A model generated the notes under the pieces. It worked only from the letters and a program-made list of their open reading frames with translations. It did no database searches and was not told where the DNA came from. Made by a program: the position numbers and the translations under genes. Below are positions 24,882 through 34,040 of a DNA stretch of 64,000 nt, in pieces. The stretch is taken from contig NZ_QFZL01000001.1 of the NCBI RefSeq assembly GCF_003171655.1, forward strand, positions 124,001 to 188,000. The letters are read 5' to 3'. The stretch's first letter is position 1. Every line of letters starts with the position of its first letter. The DNA comes from Stakelama portus. Its GTDB lineage: Bacteria > Pseudomonadota > Alphaproteobacteria > Sphingomonadales > Sphingomonadaceae.

Positions 24882-26033
24882 TCAGACTTTGAAGATCCAC
24901 CCGCGCCGCAGGAAATAGTCCATGCATATCCAGAGGAACCCAATATACACAGCCACCGGCAGCAGCGCGGCGAGTCCGGGACCAAGCGCGCCGACGGTCC
25001 AGTGATAGGGCAATGTGATCAGTTGCCAGCTGATCATGCCCGACGTCACTTCATGCAGCGTATAGGCGGCGATCGCGTTCGCGCCGAACACCACTGCAAA
25101 ACGCTTGAGAACGCGCGCTGCGCCGTCGATCGCGCGCGCGTCGCGATTGTCGAGCCATAGATGCAGCAGCCCCAGCGCCAAGGCAGTGATGCCGGTGGTG
25201 ACCAGCACGAAACTGCTCGACCAGATATCCTTGATGACCGGAAAGCCGAAGCTCCACACGGCGCCGACAGCGATCATCGCGATACCCGCCAACGCCAGCG
25301 GCAGCCAGGATTCGCGCTCGCGGTGCCGTGCCAGATATTCGCCGATCGCGACGCCGATCAGCGCCTGCGCAATTGCCGGCAGCGTGCCGAGCAGCCCCTC
25401 GGGATCATAGCCCTCAGGCCCCGGCACATAGATATGGTTGCCGGCGCCGAGCAGCAGGCGATCGACCGATCCGACGAAATTTTCCCCCCGCAGCCACAGA
25501 TTCGTAGGGATACCGTCGAGCGTCGGGATCATCGTGACCGGCCAGTACAGGACGAGCAGCGCGGCCGCGAGGATCAGCCGGGTGCGCGGACTGCATTGCA
25601 GGAACAGGATCGCCGCGGCGCCGTAGCACAGCCCGATCCGCTGCAGCACGCCGAACAGGCGCCACGAGCCCGACGAGAAATCGGCAAACCAGTAGATGTT
25701 GGAAAGGATGAACCCCAGCAGCAACAGCCGCGCGACGCGCCCGCCGATCTTGCCCAGGTCACCCGGCGCCATGCCGCGGCCGGACCGGTCGATGCCCAGC
25801 GCGAGCGGGATCGAAATGCCCATCATCGTCAGAAAGCCGGGAAATACGATGTCGGCAAAGGTAAGGCCGTCCCAGTGCGAATGTAGTACCAGCGGGAAGA
25901 CCTGGATTTGCTGATCATAATATAGTCCGGCGCTGGCATTCGCGATGACCATTCCAATGATCGTCAGGCCTCGCAGCACGTCCAGCGACTCCAGCCGCCG
26001 CGACCTTGCCGATATTGCAGGTTGTTCTGCCAT
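24882..26033 (-). CDS. nagX: NagX-type membrane protein (DUF5009/heparan-glucosaminide acetyltransferase-like)
   Basis: A 383-residue polytopic inner-membrane protein with about 10-11 TM segments. The conserved start RRLESLDVLRGLTIIGMVIAN, a WDGLTFADIVFPGFLTMMGIS segment and a C-terminal TLHEVTSGMISWQ region define the NagX/acyltransferase-like group. In GlcNAc gene clusters it is thought to take part in uptake or modification of amino sugars at the inner membrane; its biochemical role is not settled. It is on the same strand as the nag operon, with its stop 96 bp upstream of the deaminase gene, and is divergent from the TBDR. Confidence 0.85.
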   Translation of the reverse strand: MAEQPAISARSRRLESLDVLRGLTIIGMVIANASAGLYYDQQIQVFPLVLHSHWDGLTFADIVFPGFLTMMGISIPLALGIDRSGRGMAPGDLGKIGGRVARLLLLGFILSNIYWFADFSSGSWRLFGVLQRIGLCYGAAAILFLQCSPRTRLILAAALLVLYWPVTMIPTLDGIPTNLWLRGENFVGSVDRLLLGAGNHIYVPGPEGYDPEGLLGTLPAIAQALIGVAIGEYLARHRERESWLPLALAGIAMIAVGAVWSFGFPVIKDIWSSSFVLVTTGITALALGLLHLWLDNRDARAIDGAARVLKRFAVVFGANAIAAYTLHEVTSGMISWQLITLPYHWTVGALGPGLAALLPVAVYIGFLWICMDYFLRRGWIFKV

Positions 26034-26186
26034 ATTATCCCTTTCCTGATCGATGCGGCGTCACTTGTGTCGTGCGCCACCCGCCAACCTTCCAAGTGCG
26101 GCAAACTCGCGAGATCCCGCAGATTCGCGCGCTTCTTGGCATGGTCTGCAATTTCTTATGGACATAGGTTATGATATTTGTAGTCT

Positions 26187-26202
26187 ATTGGAAAGCACCA
26201 AT
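26187..26202. promoter_or_regulatory. NagR/dre-like operator in the nagX/TBDR divergent promoter
   Basis: ATTGGAAAGCACCAAT is a perfect ATTGG-N6-CCAAT dyad, 57 bp upstream of the TBDR ATG. A weaker related element, ATAGGTTATGATATTT, lies at 26164-26179 and shares GGTTATG with the site before the nag operon. An A/T-rich TATATAAA stretch precedes the GGGAGG ribosome site of the TBDR. The 226-bp gap holds no gene. Confidence 0.6.
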
Positions 26203-26259
26203 CTCAGCTGTTTGTTTGTAGGTGGGTGTGTGGGGGCTATATAAAGGGAGGGTTCGCCC

Positions 26260-29200
26260 ATGCGGAACATTGAAATCACCCGGAAATCCCAATTCCTGCT
26301 TGGTGCCGGTCTCATCGCGCTGATGGCGGCGACTCCCGCAATGGCGCAGGATACCGGGCAGGATGCACCTGCCTCGTCGACCGATACGAACAGTACGCAG
26401 TCGTCAGACGCCACCGATCAGGGGGACGAGATTGTCGTCATCGGCCAGCGTGCGAACCTGGAATCGGCGCAGGAGCGCAAACGCAACGCCGGAACGGTGA
26501 TGGACTCGATCACCGCGGACGAGATCGGCTCGTTCCCCGACAAATCGGTTGCCGGCGCACTCGCGCGCGTCCCCGGCATCACTGTGTCGCGTTTTTCAGG
26601 TAGTGACGACACCTCGCACTTTTCCGCCGAGCCTTCGGGCGTCATCATTCGCGGGTTGCCGCAGGTCCGCTCCGAATTCAACGGCCGCGACACCTTCTCC
26701 GCCAATTCGAATCGCGGGCTGAGCTGGCAGGATATCTCGCCGGAACTGCTGGCCGGTGTCGACACCTACAAGAACGAAACTGCCGATATGATCGAGGGCG
26801 GCATTGCCGGCACGGTCAACCTGCGGACGCGCCTGCCGTTCGATAGCGAGGGCCGGGTTATTTCGCTCTCTGCCGACCTCAATTATGGCGACCGCGCCAA
26901 GAGCGTGACGCCCGAGTTTTCGGCAATTGTGAGCAACCGGTGGCAAACCGGAATCGGTGAGATCGGCGCGCTGGTCGACTTCGCCTATTCGCACGTCAAG
27001 ACCGGTAGCCAAGGCATCCAATATGATCGAATGGGTGTGTTCCAGGACGTGTTCGGACCGGGCAAGCAATATATCCCGAGCGGCATTTTCATGCGTGAAA
27101 ATGTCTATGATCGCGTCCGGTACGGAGCCGCAGCTGCGGTCCAGTGGCGTTCCAATGACGGCAAGCTCGAATTGACGGGCCAGTATCTGCGCTCGCAATA
27201 TAATAACAGCTGGCGCGAGCATGCCATTTGGGATTCGGCGTTCAGCGTCTACGGGCTTGCGTCCGACTATGTCAGTTCCGATCCGAGCGTGGTCGCTCCG
27301 CAAACGGGATCGGACCCGTTCGCATTTGACGACCATGGCAATTTCATGGGCGGCAACTGGTCGTCGCCGACGCTGTATCTGGGAGAGACGCCGGGCTCTT
27401 CTGCGGCAATCGCCACCAATGCGGCCGGTGAGGCGTTCTTCAACAAATGCTATTCGTGGGAAGGCTGCGACACCCGGCTGGCTCCCCAGCTCGATACGCA
27501 AGCCAATGCGCTGCGTAACAAGGAATATACGCAGGACGCATCGCTCAACCTGAAATGGGATCCGACCGACCGGCTCCATTTCCGGTTCGATGCACAGCAC
27601 GTCAACTCCGAGGTCCATAATTACAACGCGTCGGTCGACATGCGGACCTTCGCGGATACCTATGTCGATGCGACGGGCAAATATCCTACGCTGACGATTT
27701 CCCCGGACTCGGCGACGAACATCAACCTGTCGCCCGGCGGCATCACCAATCCGAACAATTATTCCTATTATTCGGTCAGCGACCACACCGAAGACAGCAA
27801 TGGCCACGAATGGGCGTTCCGCGCCGATGTGGAATATGATGTCGGCGCCACCTGGCTTGAATCGGTCCGTGCGGGTATTCGCTACGCCGATCGTAGCCAG
27901 ACGGTGCGCTGGGGTGCGTATAACTGGGCGAACATTGCCAATACCTGGAGCAACAACGCATCCTATTACAATGTGGATTCCCCGACCTATCCGTCCGGAA
28001 ATTATGAAAATTACACATTCTCCAAGGATTTCTTCAACGGAAATCAGATGAGCCAGAACTCATTTGTTTTCTTCAATATGGACAAGCTGGAGAATCTGGA
28101 TCAGCTCGGGGCGGCGCTGGGCTATCCCTCCACCGGCGTCGGCGAATATTATCCGGTCTGCTCGAACCAGGGCTATCGCGACGGCGAAACGGTGTCGGGC
28201 AAGTTCGGCTGCTATCTGCCGAGCGAGGTCCTGCATGTCGACGAAATCACCAAGGCGGCGTACGTCATGGCGAACTTCGGAGGCCCGGATCTGCGCATAG
28301 GCGGCGTCGGGATTTCCGGGAATATCGGTGCGCGCTTCGTGTGGACGAAGGATAATACGCAAGGTGCGTATACCTTCCCGAACCCATTCACGGCGGCCGA
28401 TCTGAATTGCAGTCACGGCACCGGCCCGGATGGGCAGGAGACGCTTACCGCCGGCTGCGTTACGAGCGCCGACGAGATCGCGTTCAGCGACGGCAGCTAT
28501 GTGTCAAACACCGCGCGCGCGCCGCACTTCAACTTCCTGCCGAGCGTCAATGTCAAATTCGACGTCACCGACAAGTTCGTGGTTCGCATGGCGATGTCGC
28601 GCGCAATGTCGCGACCGGACATCGGGCTGTTGCGCAACTATACCACCGTCAACCGGATCAGCCCGATCCTGACGGACTCTTCGAATCCGAACATCATTCG
28701 GGATGAGAATGGCGAGATCGTCGGCTATAACTGGCGTTACACCGGCCAGGCGGGCAATCCCTTCCTGAAGCCGATTACCGCCGATCAGTTCGATCTGAGC
28801 TTCGAATATTATATGGCGCCCGCGCGCTCGCTGACCTTTGTGGTGTTCCAGAAGAATTTCCATAATTACATCCAGTCGGGCACCTACAACCAGAGCGTGA
28901 CGAATAACGGCGTGACGCGCACGGTGCTGGTAACGGGTCCGATGAACGGCTCGGGTGCGAAAATCCGCGGTGCCGAAGTCAATTTCCAGACCTTCTTCGA
29001 TTTCCTGCCCGAACCGCTGAACGGTTTCGGAGTTCAGGCGAACTTCACCTATGTCGACAATAACGGCATCAAGGTAAGCGCGCTGACCAACGAAACCGGG
29101 TCCGGCACATCGGGCGGCGGCCTCAGCTACGACGAGACAGCGGTGAAGCCCAATGCGCTGGAAGGCGTGTCCGAATATTCATACAATCTGGTCGGGATGT

Positions 29201-29493
29201 ACGAAAGCGGACGGGTGTCGGTGCGGCTGGCGTATAACTGGCGGTCCGAATATGTCGTCACCGCGATCGATTGCTGCGTGGGCCTGCCAATTTGGCAAAA
29301 GGCGGCTGGCTTCCTTGACGGATCGGTCAGATTTCAGATCAGCAAATGGCTCACGCTGAACATCGAAGGCAGCAATCTGCTGGGCACGGATACCGTGTTG
29401 CTGCAACAGGTCGACAATGATGGCCTGCTCAAGCCCAACGCCTGGTTCAAGAACGACCGGACCATTCAAGCCGGGATTCAGATGACCTTCTGA
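26260..29493 (+). CDS. TonB-dependent receptor, probable GlcNAc/chitooligosaccharide transporter
   Basis: A 1077-residue outer-membrane receptor. The signal peptide ends near residue 29 (MAATPAMA). A TonB-box/plug region follows: EIVVIGQRANLESAQERKRNAGTVMDSITADEIGSFPDKSVAGALARVPG, GVIIRGLPQVRSEFNGR and MIEGGIAGTVNLRTRLPF. A large 22-strand barrel ends in an aromatic residue (IQMTF). The EIGSFPDKSVAGALARVPGI plug and large size mark the carbohydrate-type TBDRs of Caulobacter, Xanthomonas and sphingomonads. Neighbouring nag genes and the dre-like operator suggest chitin-oligomer or GlcNAc uptake. SD GGGAGG precedes the ATG by about 9 bp. Confidence 0.93.
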   Translation: MRNIEITRKSQFLLGAGLIALMAATPAMAQDTGQDAPASSTDTNSTQSSDATDQGDEIVVIGQRANLESAQERKRNAGTVMDSITADEIGSFPDKSVAGALARVPGITVSRFSGSDDTSHFSAEPSGVIIRGLPQVRSEFNGRDTFSANSNRGLSWQDISPELLAGVDTYKNETADMIEGGIAGTVNLRTRLPFDSEGRVISLSADLNYGDRAKSVTPEFSAIVSNRWQTGIGEIGALVDFAYSHVKTGSQGIQYDRMGVFQDVFGPGKQYIPSGIFMRENVYDRVRYGAAAAVQWRSNDGKLELTGQYLRSQYNNSWREHAIWDSAFSVYGLASDYVSSDPSVVAPQTGSDPFAFDDHGNFMGGNWSSPTLYLGETPGSSAAIATNAAGEAFFNKCYSWEGCDTRLAPQLDTQANALRNKEYTQDASLNLKWDPTDRLHFRFDAQHVNSEVHNYNASVDMRTFADTYVDATGKYPTLTISPDSATNINLSPGGITNPNNYSYYSVSDHTEDSNGHEWAFRADVEYDVGATWLESVRAGIRYADRSQTVRWGAYNWANIANTWSNNASYYNVDSPTYPSGNYENYTFSKDFFNGNQMSQNSFVFFNMDKLENLDQLGAALGYPSTGVGEYYPVCSNQGYRDGETVSGKFGCYLPSEVLHVDEITKAAYVMANFGGPDLRIGGVGISGNIGARFVWTKDNTQGAYTFPNPFTAADLNCSHGTGPDGQETLTAGCVTSADEIAFSDGSYVSNTARAPHFNFLPSVNVKFDVTDKFVVRMAMSRAMSRPDIGLLRNYTTVNRISPILTDSSNPNIIRDENGEIVGYNWRYTGQAGNPFLKPITADQFDLSFEYYMAPARSLTFVVFQKNFHNYIQSGTYNQSVTNNGVTRTVLVTGPMNGSGAKIRGAEVNFQTFFDFLPEPLNGFGVQANFTYVDNNGIKVSALTNETGSGTSGGGLSYDETAVKPNALEGVSEYSYNLVGMYESGRVSVRLAYNWRSEYVVTAIDCCVGLPIWQKAAGFLDGSVRFQISKWLTLNIEGSNLLGTDTVLLQQVDNDGLLKPNAWFKNDRTIQAGIQMTF

Positions 29494-29514
29494 CCCCGGG
29501 CCGGGTGAGACATG

Positions 29515-29557
29515 GCGGTGGTGATCGGAGGGAGCGATGCCCTCTGGCCGCCACCGC
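29515..29557 (+). other. Hairpin between the TBDR and the halogenase-family genes
   Basis: The 100-bp gap after the TBDR folds into a nested stem: GCGGTGG (29515-29521) with CCACCGC (29551-29557), enclosing GAGGG/CCCTC (29528-29532 with 29540-29544). No U-run follows, so it may reduce rather than end transcription into the halogenase genes, or protect the upstream mRNA. Confidence 0.4.
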
Positions 29558-29594
29558 TCAGGGCGTTAGACTTGGCTGTATGATGGGGCGGGCG

Positions 29595-31088
29595 ATGCAA
29601 CTGGTGGTGATCGGCGGTGGTACGGCGGGCTGGATGACCGCCGCCGCGCTGTCCGCCCGGCTGGCGCCGTCAGGCTATGATATCGTCCTGATCGAATCGG
29701 ATGCGATCGGCACGGTCGGTGTCGGCGAGGCGACGCTGCCGCAAATTCGCGAGTTCAACGCGCTGATCGGCGTGGACGAAGCCGATTTCATCCGTGCCTG
29801 TCATGCCACGTTCAAGCTTGGCATCGAATTTGTCGGCTGGGGCGATGGGGACAGCCGCTATATGCACCCGTTCGGTCGGTTCGGGCAGACGATCGGCGGC
29901 ACCGAATTCATCCATTCCTGGGCACGCGCGCGCGATGCCGGCTGGGCGCGGCCGCTGGAGGAATATTGCCTGGCGATCCAGGCCGCGCGTCAGAACCGGT
30001 TTGCCTTTCCCGCCGCGGACGGTGGCGATGTGCGCGCATCATATGATTACGCCTATCATTTCGATGCCCATCTTTATGCGCGCTATCTGCGTGGGCTGGC
30101 GGAATCGCGCGGCGTGCGACGGATCGAGGGCCGGATTGTCGATGTCGTACGGGATGCCGAGGGCGGTGCCGTGCGTTCGGTCGTGCTTGAGGGCGACAGG
30201 ACGATCGACGGCGACTTTTTCATCGACTGTTCGGGCTTTCGCAGCTTGTTGCTGGGCGATGCCATGCAGGCCGGTTGGGAGGACTGGAGCCACTGGCTGC
30301 CATGCGATCGCGCGGTGGCGGTTCCCAGCGACCGGATCGATCCGCTGCCGCCCTATACGCGCTCGACGACGCGAAGCGCGGGCTGGCAATGGCGCATCCC
30401 GCTGCAGCGCCGGACCGGCAACGGCTATGTCTATTCCAGTGCCTATATCGATGATGACGCGGCCGTTGCGGAATTGCTGGCCGGGCTGGATGCGCCTGCG
30501 CAAGCCGAGCCGAAACTGCTGCGCTTTCGTGCGGGTCGGCGCGCGCGATCCTGGGTCGGCAATTGCGTCGCGGTCGGGCTGGCGAGCGGCTTTCTCGAAC
30601 CGCTCGAATCCACCAGCATTCACCTTGCGCAGATGGCGATCGTATTTTTGTTGCGATTGCTGCCGGACTCCCGATCGGTCGATCCGACGCTGGCGGCGGA
30701 GTTCAACCGCCTGATCGACGTCGAATATGAACGGGTGCGCGATTTTCTGATCCTGCATTATCACGCCGCCCGGCGCGACGACACGCCATTGTGGCGCGAT
30801 TGTCGGCGCATGGCGGTGCCGGACAGCCTGTCGGAGAAAATCGACCGCTTTCGGCGGCGCGGCTATGTCCATGATTATCGCGACGGCCTGTTCGCGCCGC
30901 CGAGCTGGCAGGCGGTGTTCGTCGGGCAAGGGATCGAGCCGGCCGGTCACGACCGCCTCGCCGATCGTCTGGGCGCGGATGAACTGCGCGCGCAGCTTGA
31001 GGGCATCGCGCGCGAAATCGACGGGGCGGCGGCTGGAATGGGCGATCACGGCGCAGCAGTCGCTGCCTTTTGCGGAGGCGGGGCGTGA
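29595..31088 (+). CDS. Flavin-dependent tryptophan-halogenase-family protein A (motifs intact)
   Basis: About 497 residues from ATG 29595; ATGs at 29580 and 29583 are also in frame. It keeps all family motifs: FADH2-binding GGGTAGW (7-13), GVGEAT (42-47), catalytic lysine K74 in ATFKLGIEFVGW, the WxWxIP box W264-Q-W266-R-I-P that blocks ordinary monooxygenation, and E338 in EPLESTSIHL. Such enzymes form HOCl or HOBr from FADH2, O2 and halide and pass it through the lysine to an aromatic or other substrate. Relatives beside TBDR genes, such as BrvH, halogenate indole in vitro, but their natural substrate is unknown. First of three tandem family members. Confidence 0.9.
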   Translation: MQLVVIGGGTAGWMTAAALSARLAPSGYDIVLIESDAIGTVGVGEATLPQIREFNALIGVDEADFIRACHATFKLGIEFVGWGDGDSRYMHPFGRFGQTIGGTEFIHSWARARDAGWARPLEEYCLAIQAARQNRFAFPAADGGDVRASYDYAYHFDAHLYARYLRGLAESRGVRRIEGRIVDVVRDAEGGAVRSVVLEGDRTIDGDFFIDCSGFRSLLLGDAMQAGWEDWSHWLPCDRAVAVPSDRIDPLPPYTRSTTRSAGWQWRIPLQRRTGNGYVYSSAYIDDDAAVAELLAGLDAPAQAEPKLLRFRAGRRARSWVGNCVAVGLASGFLEPLESTSIHLAQMAIVFLLRLLPDSRSVDPTLAAEFNRLIDVEYERVRDFLILHYHAARRDDTPLWRDCRRMAVPDSLSEKIDRFRRRGYVHDYRDGLFAPPSWQAVFVGQGIEPAGHDRLADRLGADELRAQLEGIAREIDGAAAGMGDHGAAVAAFCGGGA

Positions 31089-32551
31089 CCGCGATCCGCA
31101 AGGCCGTGATCGTTGGCGGCGGGATCGACGCCTGGATGGCGGCAAACGCATTATGGGCGGCGTTCGGGAGCACCGGGCTTGCGATTGAGGTCGTCGAAAC
31201 GCCGATGTCGGTTCCGGCGGGGATGGCGTGCGCCTCGACACCGCAATTCCGCAACTTCCTGTCGCTGGCCGGGATCGCCGAGCGCGACCTGCTACGCGCC
31301 GGACAGGCGAGTTTCTGCCTCGCCCAGCGCAATATCGGCTGGCGGGGGGAGGGGCGTTCCTTCGCGCGCGGATATGGCCACATAGGCGCGCCGATCGCCG
31401 GACTGCCCTTCCTGCCCTTCTGGTTGAAGGCGCGACAGCATGGCATGGACGTCGATCTGTCGGCTTTCTCTGTCGGGGCGATTGCCGCCGGTAATGGGCG
31501 GGCGCCCGGCGCGGGAGCGTCGCTGGACTATGGCTATCAGTTCGATCTGGCAGGTGCCGTCGCCTTGCTGGCCGCTGCTGGCCGGCATCGCGGTGTGGTC
31601 GCCATCGCGGCAAACGACGTCACGCCGAACCACGATGGCACGACCGGCCGGCTCGCGTCGCTCCGGCTGGACGACGGGCGCACGGTCGATGGCGACATTT
31701 TCATCGACGCGACCGGGGGCGAAGCGAGGCTGAGCCCGGCTTTGGGTTCGGCGGAGCGCCTGACGGACGATACCGATCGGCTGCTGTTGGCTTCGGCGCC
31801 GCGAATGCAATCACCGCATCCGCTGGTGACGGTCATCGCACTCCCGCATGGCTGGCTGAGCGTGATCGCGCTGCGTGATCGTACTGCGGTGTGCATGCGG
31901 TTCGCGGGCGCGCTGCTGTCCGACGACGCGGCGGCACGCGCCGCCACGGAATGTGTAGGCGTGCCGTTGCACCCGCACGGGATTGTACCGCACGCAAAGC
32001 ATCGGCGGCTGACGCCGTGGACGGGAAACTGCGTGGCGATCGGGGAGGCCGCTTGTACGGGCAGCGATCTCGATGGTGCCGATCTGCAACGGTTGCAGGT
32101 TTCGATCGCGCACCTTGTCTCGCTGTTCCCGATCGACACCGAAATGGCGGTCGAAGCGGCGATCTATAACGAGCGGGTGCCGCTGCATTTCGACCGGATC
32201 GAGGATGTCATGGGCGCGCGTCGCCGGCGCAATGGCCGCACCGGCGAGCCGTTCTGGGATGCCGCGCGCGCCGCGCCGATCTGTGACCCGTTGGCGCACC
32301 GTCTGTCGATCTTCGCGCGGCGCGGGCTGGCGCCGCTGTATCAGGACGAAAGCTTTGGCGAGGAGGATTGGCAGTCGCTGCTGATCGGCATGGGCGTCAT
32401 GCCCGAAAGCTATGATCCGCAAATCGACCGGGTGCGCGACGACGATGCCATCGGGCAGATGCAATCGCTGCTCGGCGCGATCCGCCGCACGGTAGAGGCG
32501 ATGCCCGCGCATGAGCAGGCGCTTGCCGCGGCGATGGCGGCGCGCGCATGA
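31085..32551 (+). CDS. Degenerate halogenase-family protein B (catalytic motifs lost)
   Basis: 488 residues from a GTG overlapping the previous stop (GTGA). It is a full-length paralogue of its two neighbours by position, length and fold landmarks (VIVGGGIDAWMAANAL start, DGDIFIDATGGEA, GNCVAIGEAACTGSDLDG, late YNERVPLHFDRIEDVMG). The functional motifs are gone: GGGTAGW reads GGGIDAW, GVGEAT reads AGMACAST, the catalytic Lys is C78 (SFCLAQRNIGW), the WxWxIP box reads WLSVIALRDR, and EPLESTSIHL reads ACTGSDLDGADL. The frame is intact and coupled on both sides, which suggests a retained non-halogenating role, for instance as a partner or regulator. That role is inference. Confidence 0.85.
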   Translation: MTAIRKAVIVGGGIDAWMAANALWAAFGSTGLAIEVVETPMSVPAGMACASTPQFRNFLSLAGIAERDLLRAGQASFCLAQRNIGWRGEGRSFARGYGHIGAPIAGLPFLPFWLKARQHGMDVDLSAFSVGAIAAGNGRAPGAGASLDYGYQFDLAGAVALLAAAGRHRGVVAIAANDVTPNHDGTTGRLASLRLDDGRTVDGDIFIDATGGEARLSPALGSAERLTDDTDRLLLASAPRMQSPHPLVTVIALPHGWLSVIALRDRTAVCMRFAGALLSDDAAARAATECVGVPLHPHGIVPHAKHRRLTPWTGNCVAIGEAACTGSDLDGADLQRLQVSIAHLVSLFPIDTEMAVEAAIYNERVPLHFDRIEDVMGARRRRNGRTGEPFWDAARAAPICDPLAHRLSIFARRGLAPLYQDESFGEEDWQSLLIGMGVMPESYDPQIDRVRDDDAIGQMQSLLGAIRRTVEAMPAHEQALAAAMAARA

Positions 32552-34038
32552 CGGGCGCGCCCGGCATCGCGCGCACGGTGATCGTCGGCGGCGGCACCTC
32601 CGGCTGGATGGCGGCGGCCGCGCTGGCCCGCGCGCTTGGCGGGCAGCACCAGATTACGCTGGTCGAATCCGATCGGATCGGCACGATCGGTGTCGGCGAG
32701 GCGACGGTGCCCTCGTTGCGCGAATTCCACCGTTTCCTGCAACTCGACGAGGATGCACTGGTCCGCGCGACGCAGGCGACGTTCAAGCTCGGCATCGAGT
32801 TCGTTGGCTGGAACGGAGAGGGGAGCCGATACTTCCATCCGTTCGGCTATCTTGGCGCCGACATGGCGGGGATCGGCTTCCATCACTTCTGGCAACGCTA
32901 TGCGGCCGAGACGGGGGAGCGCGATTTTCTAGCCTATAATCTCGAAGCAGTAGCCGCGCGACAGGGGCGTTTTGCCCGTGAGATGCGCCACGGCGCGGTC
33001 AATCACGCCTTCCAGTTCGACGCCACCGCCTATGCCCGCTTCTTGCGCGCCTTTGCCGAACAGCGCGGTGTCATTCGGCGCGAGGGCGATGTCGTCCAAG
33101 TCGTTCAGGATAGCGCGAACGGCATGATCCGCGCGGTGCAACTGGCATCGGGCGAGACGGTCGAAGGCGATTTCTTCATCGATTGCACCGGATTTCGCGG
33201 CTTGCTGATCGGTGGCGCGCTGGGTGTCGACCAGGTCGACTGGCGACACTGGTTGCCCTGTGATCGCGCCATCGCCGTGCAGGCGGAGCGCATTGAACCG
33301 CCGACGCCCTTCACTCGCGCTACTGCGCGCGAGGCGGGGTGGCAATGGCGTATTCCCCTCCAGCATCGTACCGGCAACGGCTATGTCTATTCGGCCGCGC
33401 ATCTGGACGATGACGAGGCTGAGCGGCGGTTGCTCGCGCGGCTGGATGCGGCGGCGATCACATCGCCCACGCGATTGCGGTTTCAGGCCGGCCATCGTCG
33501 CGCATTCTGGCGGGGCAATTGCGTCGCGCTCGGGCTGGCGGCCGGATTTCTCGAGCCGCTCGAATCGACATCGATCCATCTCGTCCAGACGTCGCTCATC
33601 CGCCTGCTGGGGCTCTATCCGCGCTCGGTGATCGATCCGGCGGTGGTTTCCCGCTTCAATGAGGAAACCCAGCGCGAATATGAGCATATTCGCGATTTCC
33701 TGGTGGCGCATTATATGCTGGCGGGCGCAATCGATACCCCGTTCTGGAACGATGTGCGGGCGATAACGCCGCCCGACAGCCTGGTCGCACGGCTGGGCGC
33801 CTTTCGCCGGACGGGTGCCATTTTATACCACCCGACCGATCTGTTCGGCGCGACCAACTGGTTCGCGGTGCTGATGGGGCAGGGGGTTACCCCCGACGAC
33901 TGGCACCCGATCGCGGATTCGCTGCCGCCCGCGCTGCTTGCCGAACGCATGGCGCTGATCCGCCGCCGGGTCGAAGAGGGCGTTGCGGACCTGCCGCCGC
34001 ATGCGGACTTTATCGCTGGTCGCGCCGCTGGCGGCTGA
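32548..34038 (+). CDS. Flavin-dependent tryptophan-halogenase-family protein C (motifs intact)
   Basis: 496 residues from an ATG overlapping the previous stop by 4 bp. Motifs present: GGGTSGW (14-20), GVGEAT (48-53), catalytic K80 in ATFKLGIEFVGW, W265-Q-W267-R-I-P, and EPLESTSIHLVQT. It is closer to protein A than to protein B, so B diverged faster than the flanking copies. Same expected chemistry as A; a flavin reductase must be supplied from elsewhere. It ends 2 bp before the convergent GntR gene. Confidence 0.92.
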   Translation: MTGAPGIARTVIVGGGTSGWMAAAALARALGGQHQITLVESDRIGTIGVGEATVPSLREFHRFLQLDEDALVRATQATFKLGIEFVGWNGEGSRYFHPFGYLGADMAGIGFHHFWQRYAAETGERDFLAYNLEAVAARQGRFAREMRHGAVNHAFQFDATAYARFLRAFAEQRGVIRREGDVVQVVQDSANGMIRAVQLASGETVEGDFFIDCTGFRGLLIGGALGVDQVDWRHWLPCDRAIAVQAERIEPPTPFTRATAREAGWQWRIPLQHRTGNGYVYSAAHLDDDEAERRLLARLDAAAITSPTRLRFQAGHRRAFWRGNCVALGLAAGFLEPLESTSIHLVQTSLIRLLGLYPRSVIDPAVVSRFNEETQREYEHIRDFLVAHYMLAGAIDTPFWNDVRAITPPDSLVARLGAFRRTGAILYHPTDLFGATNWFAVLMGQGVTPDDWHPIADSLPPALLAERMALIRRRVEEGVADLPPHADFIAGRAAGG

Positions 34039-34040
34039 CG

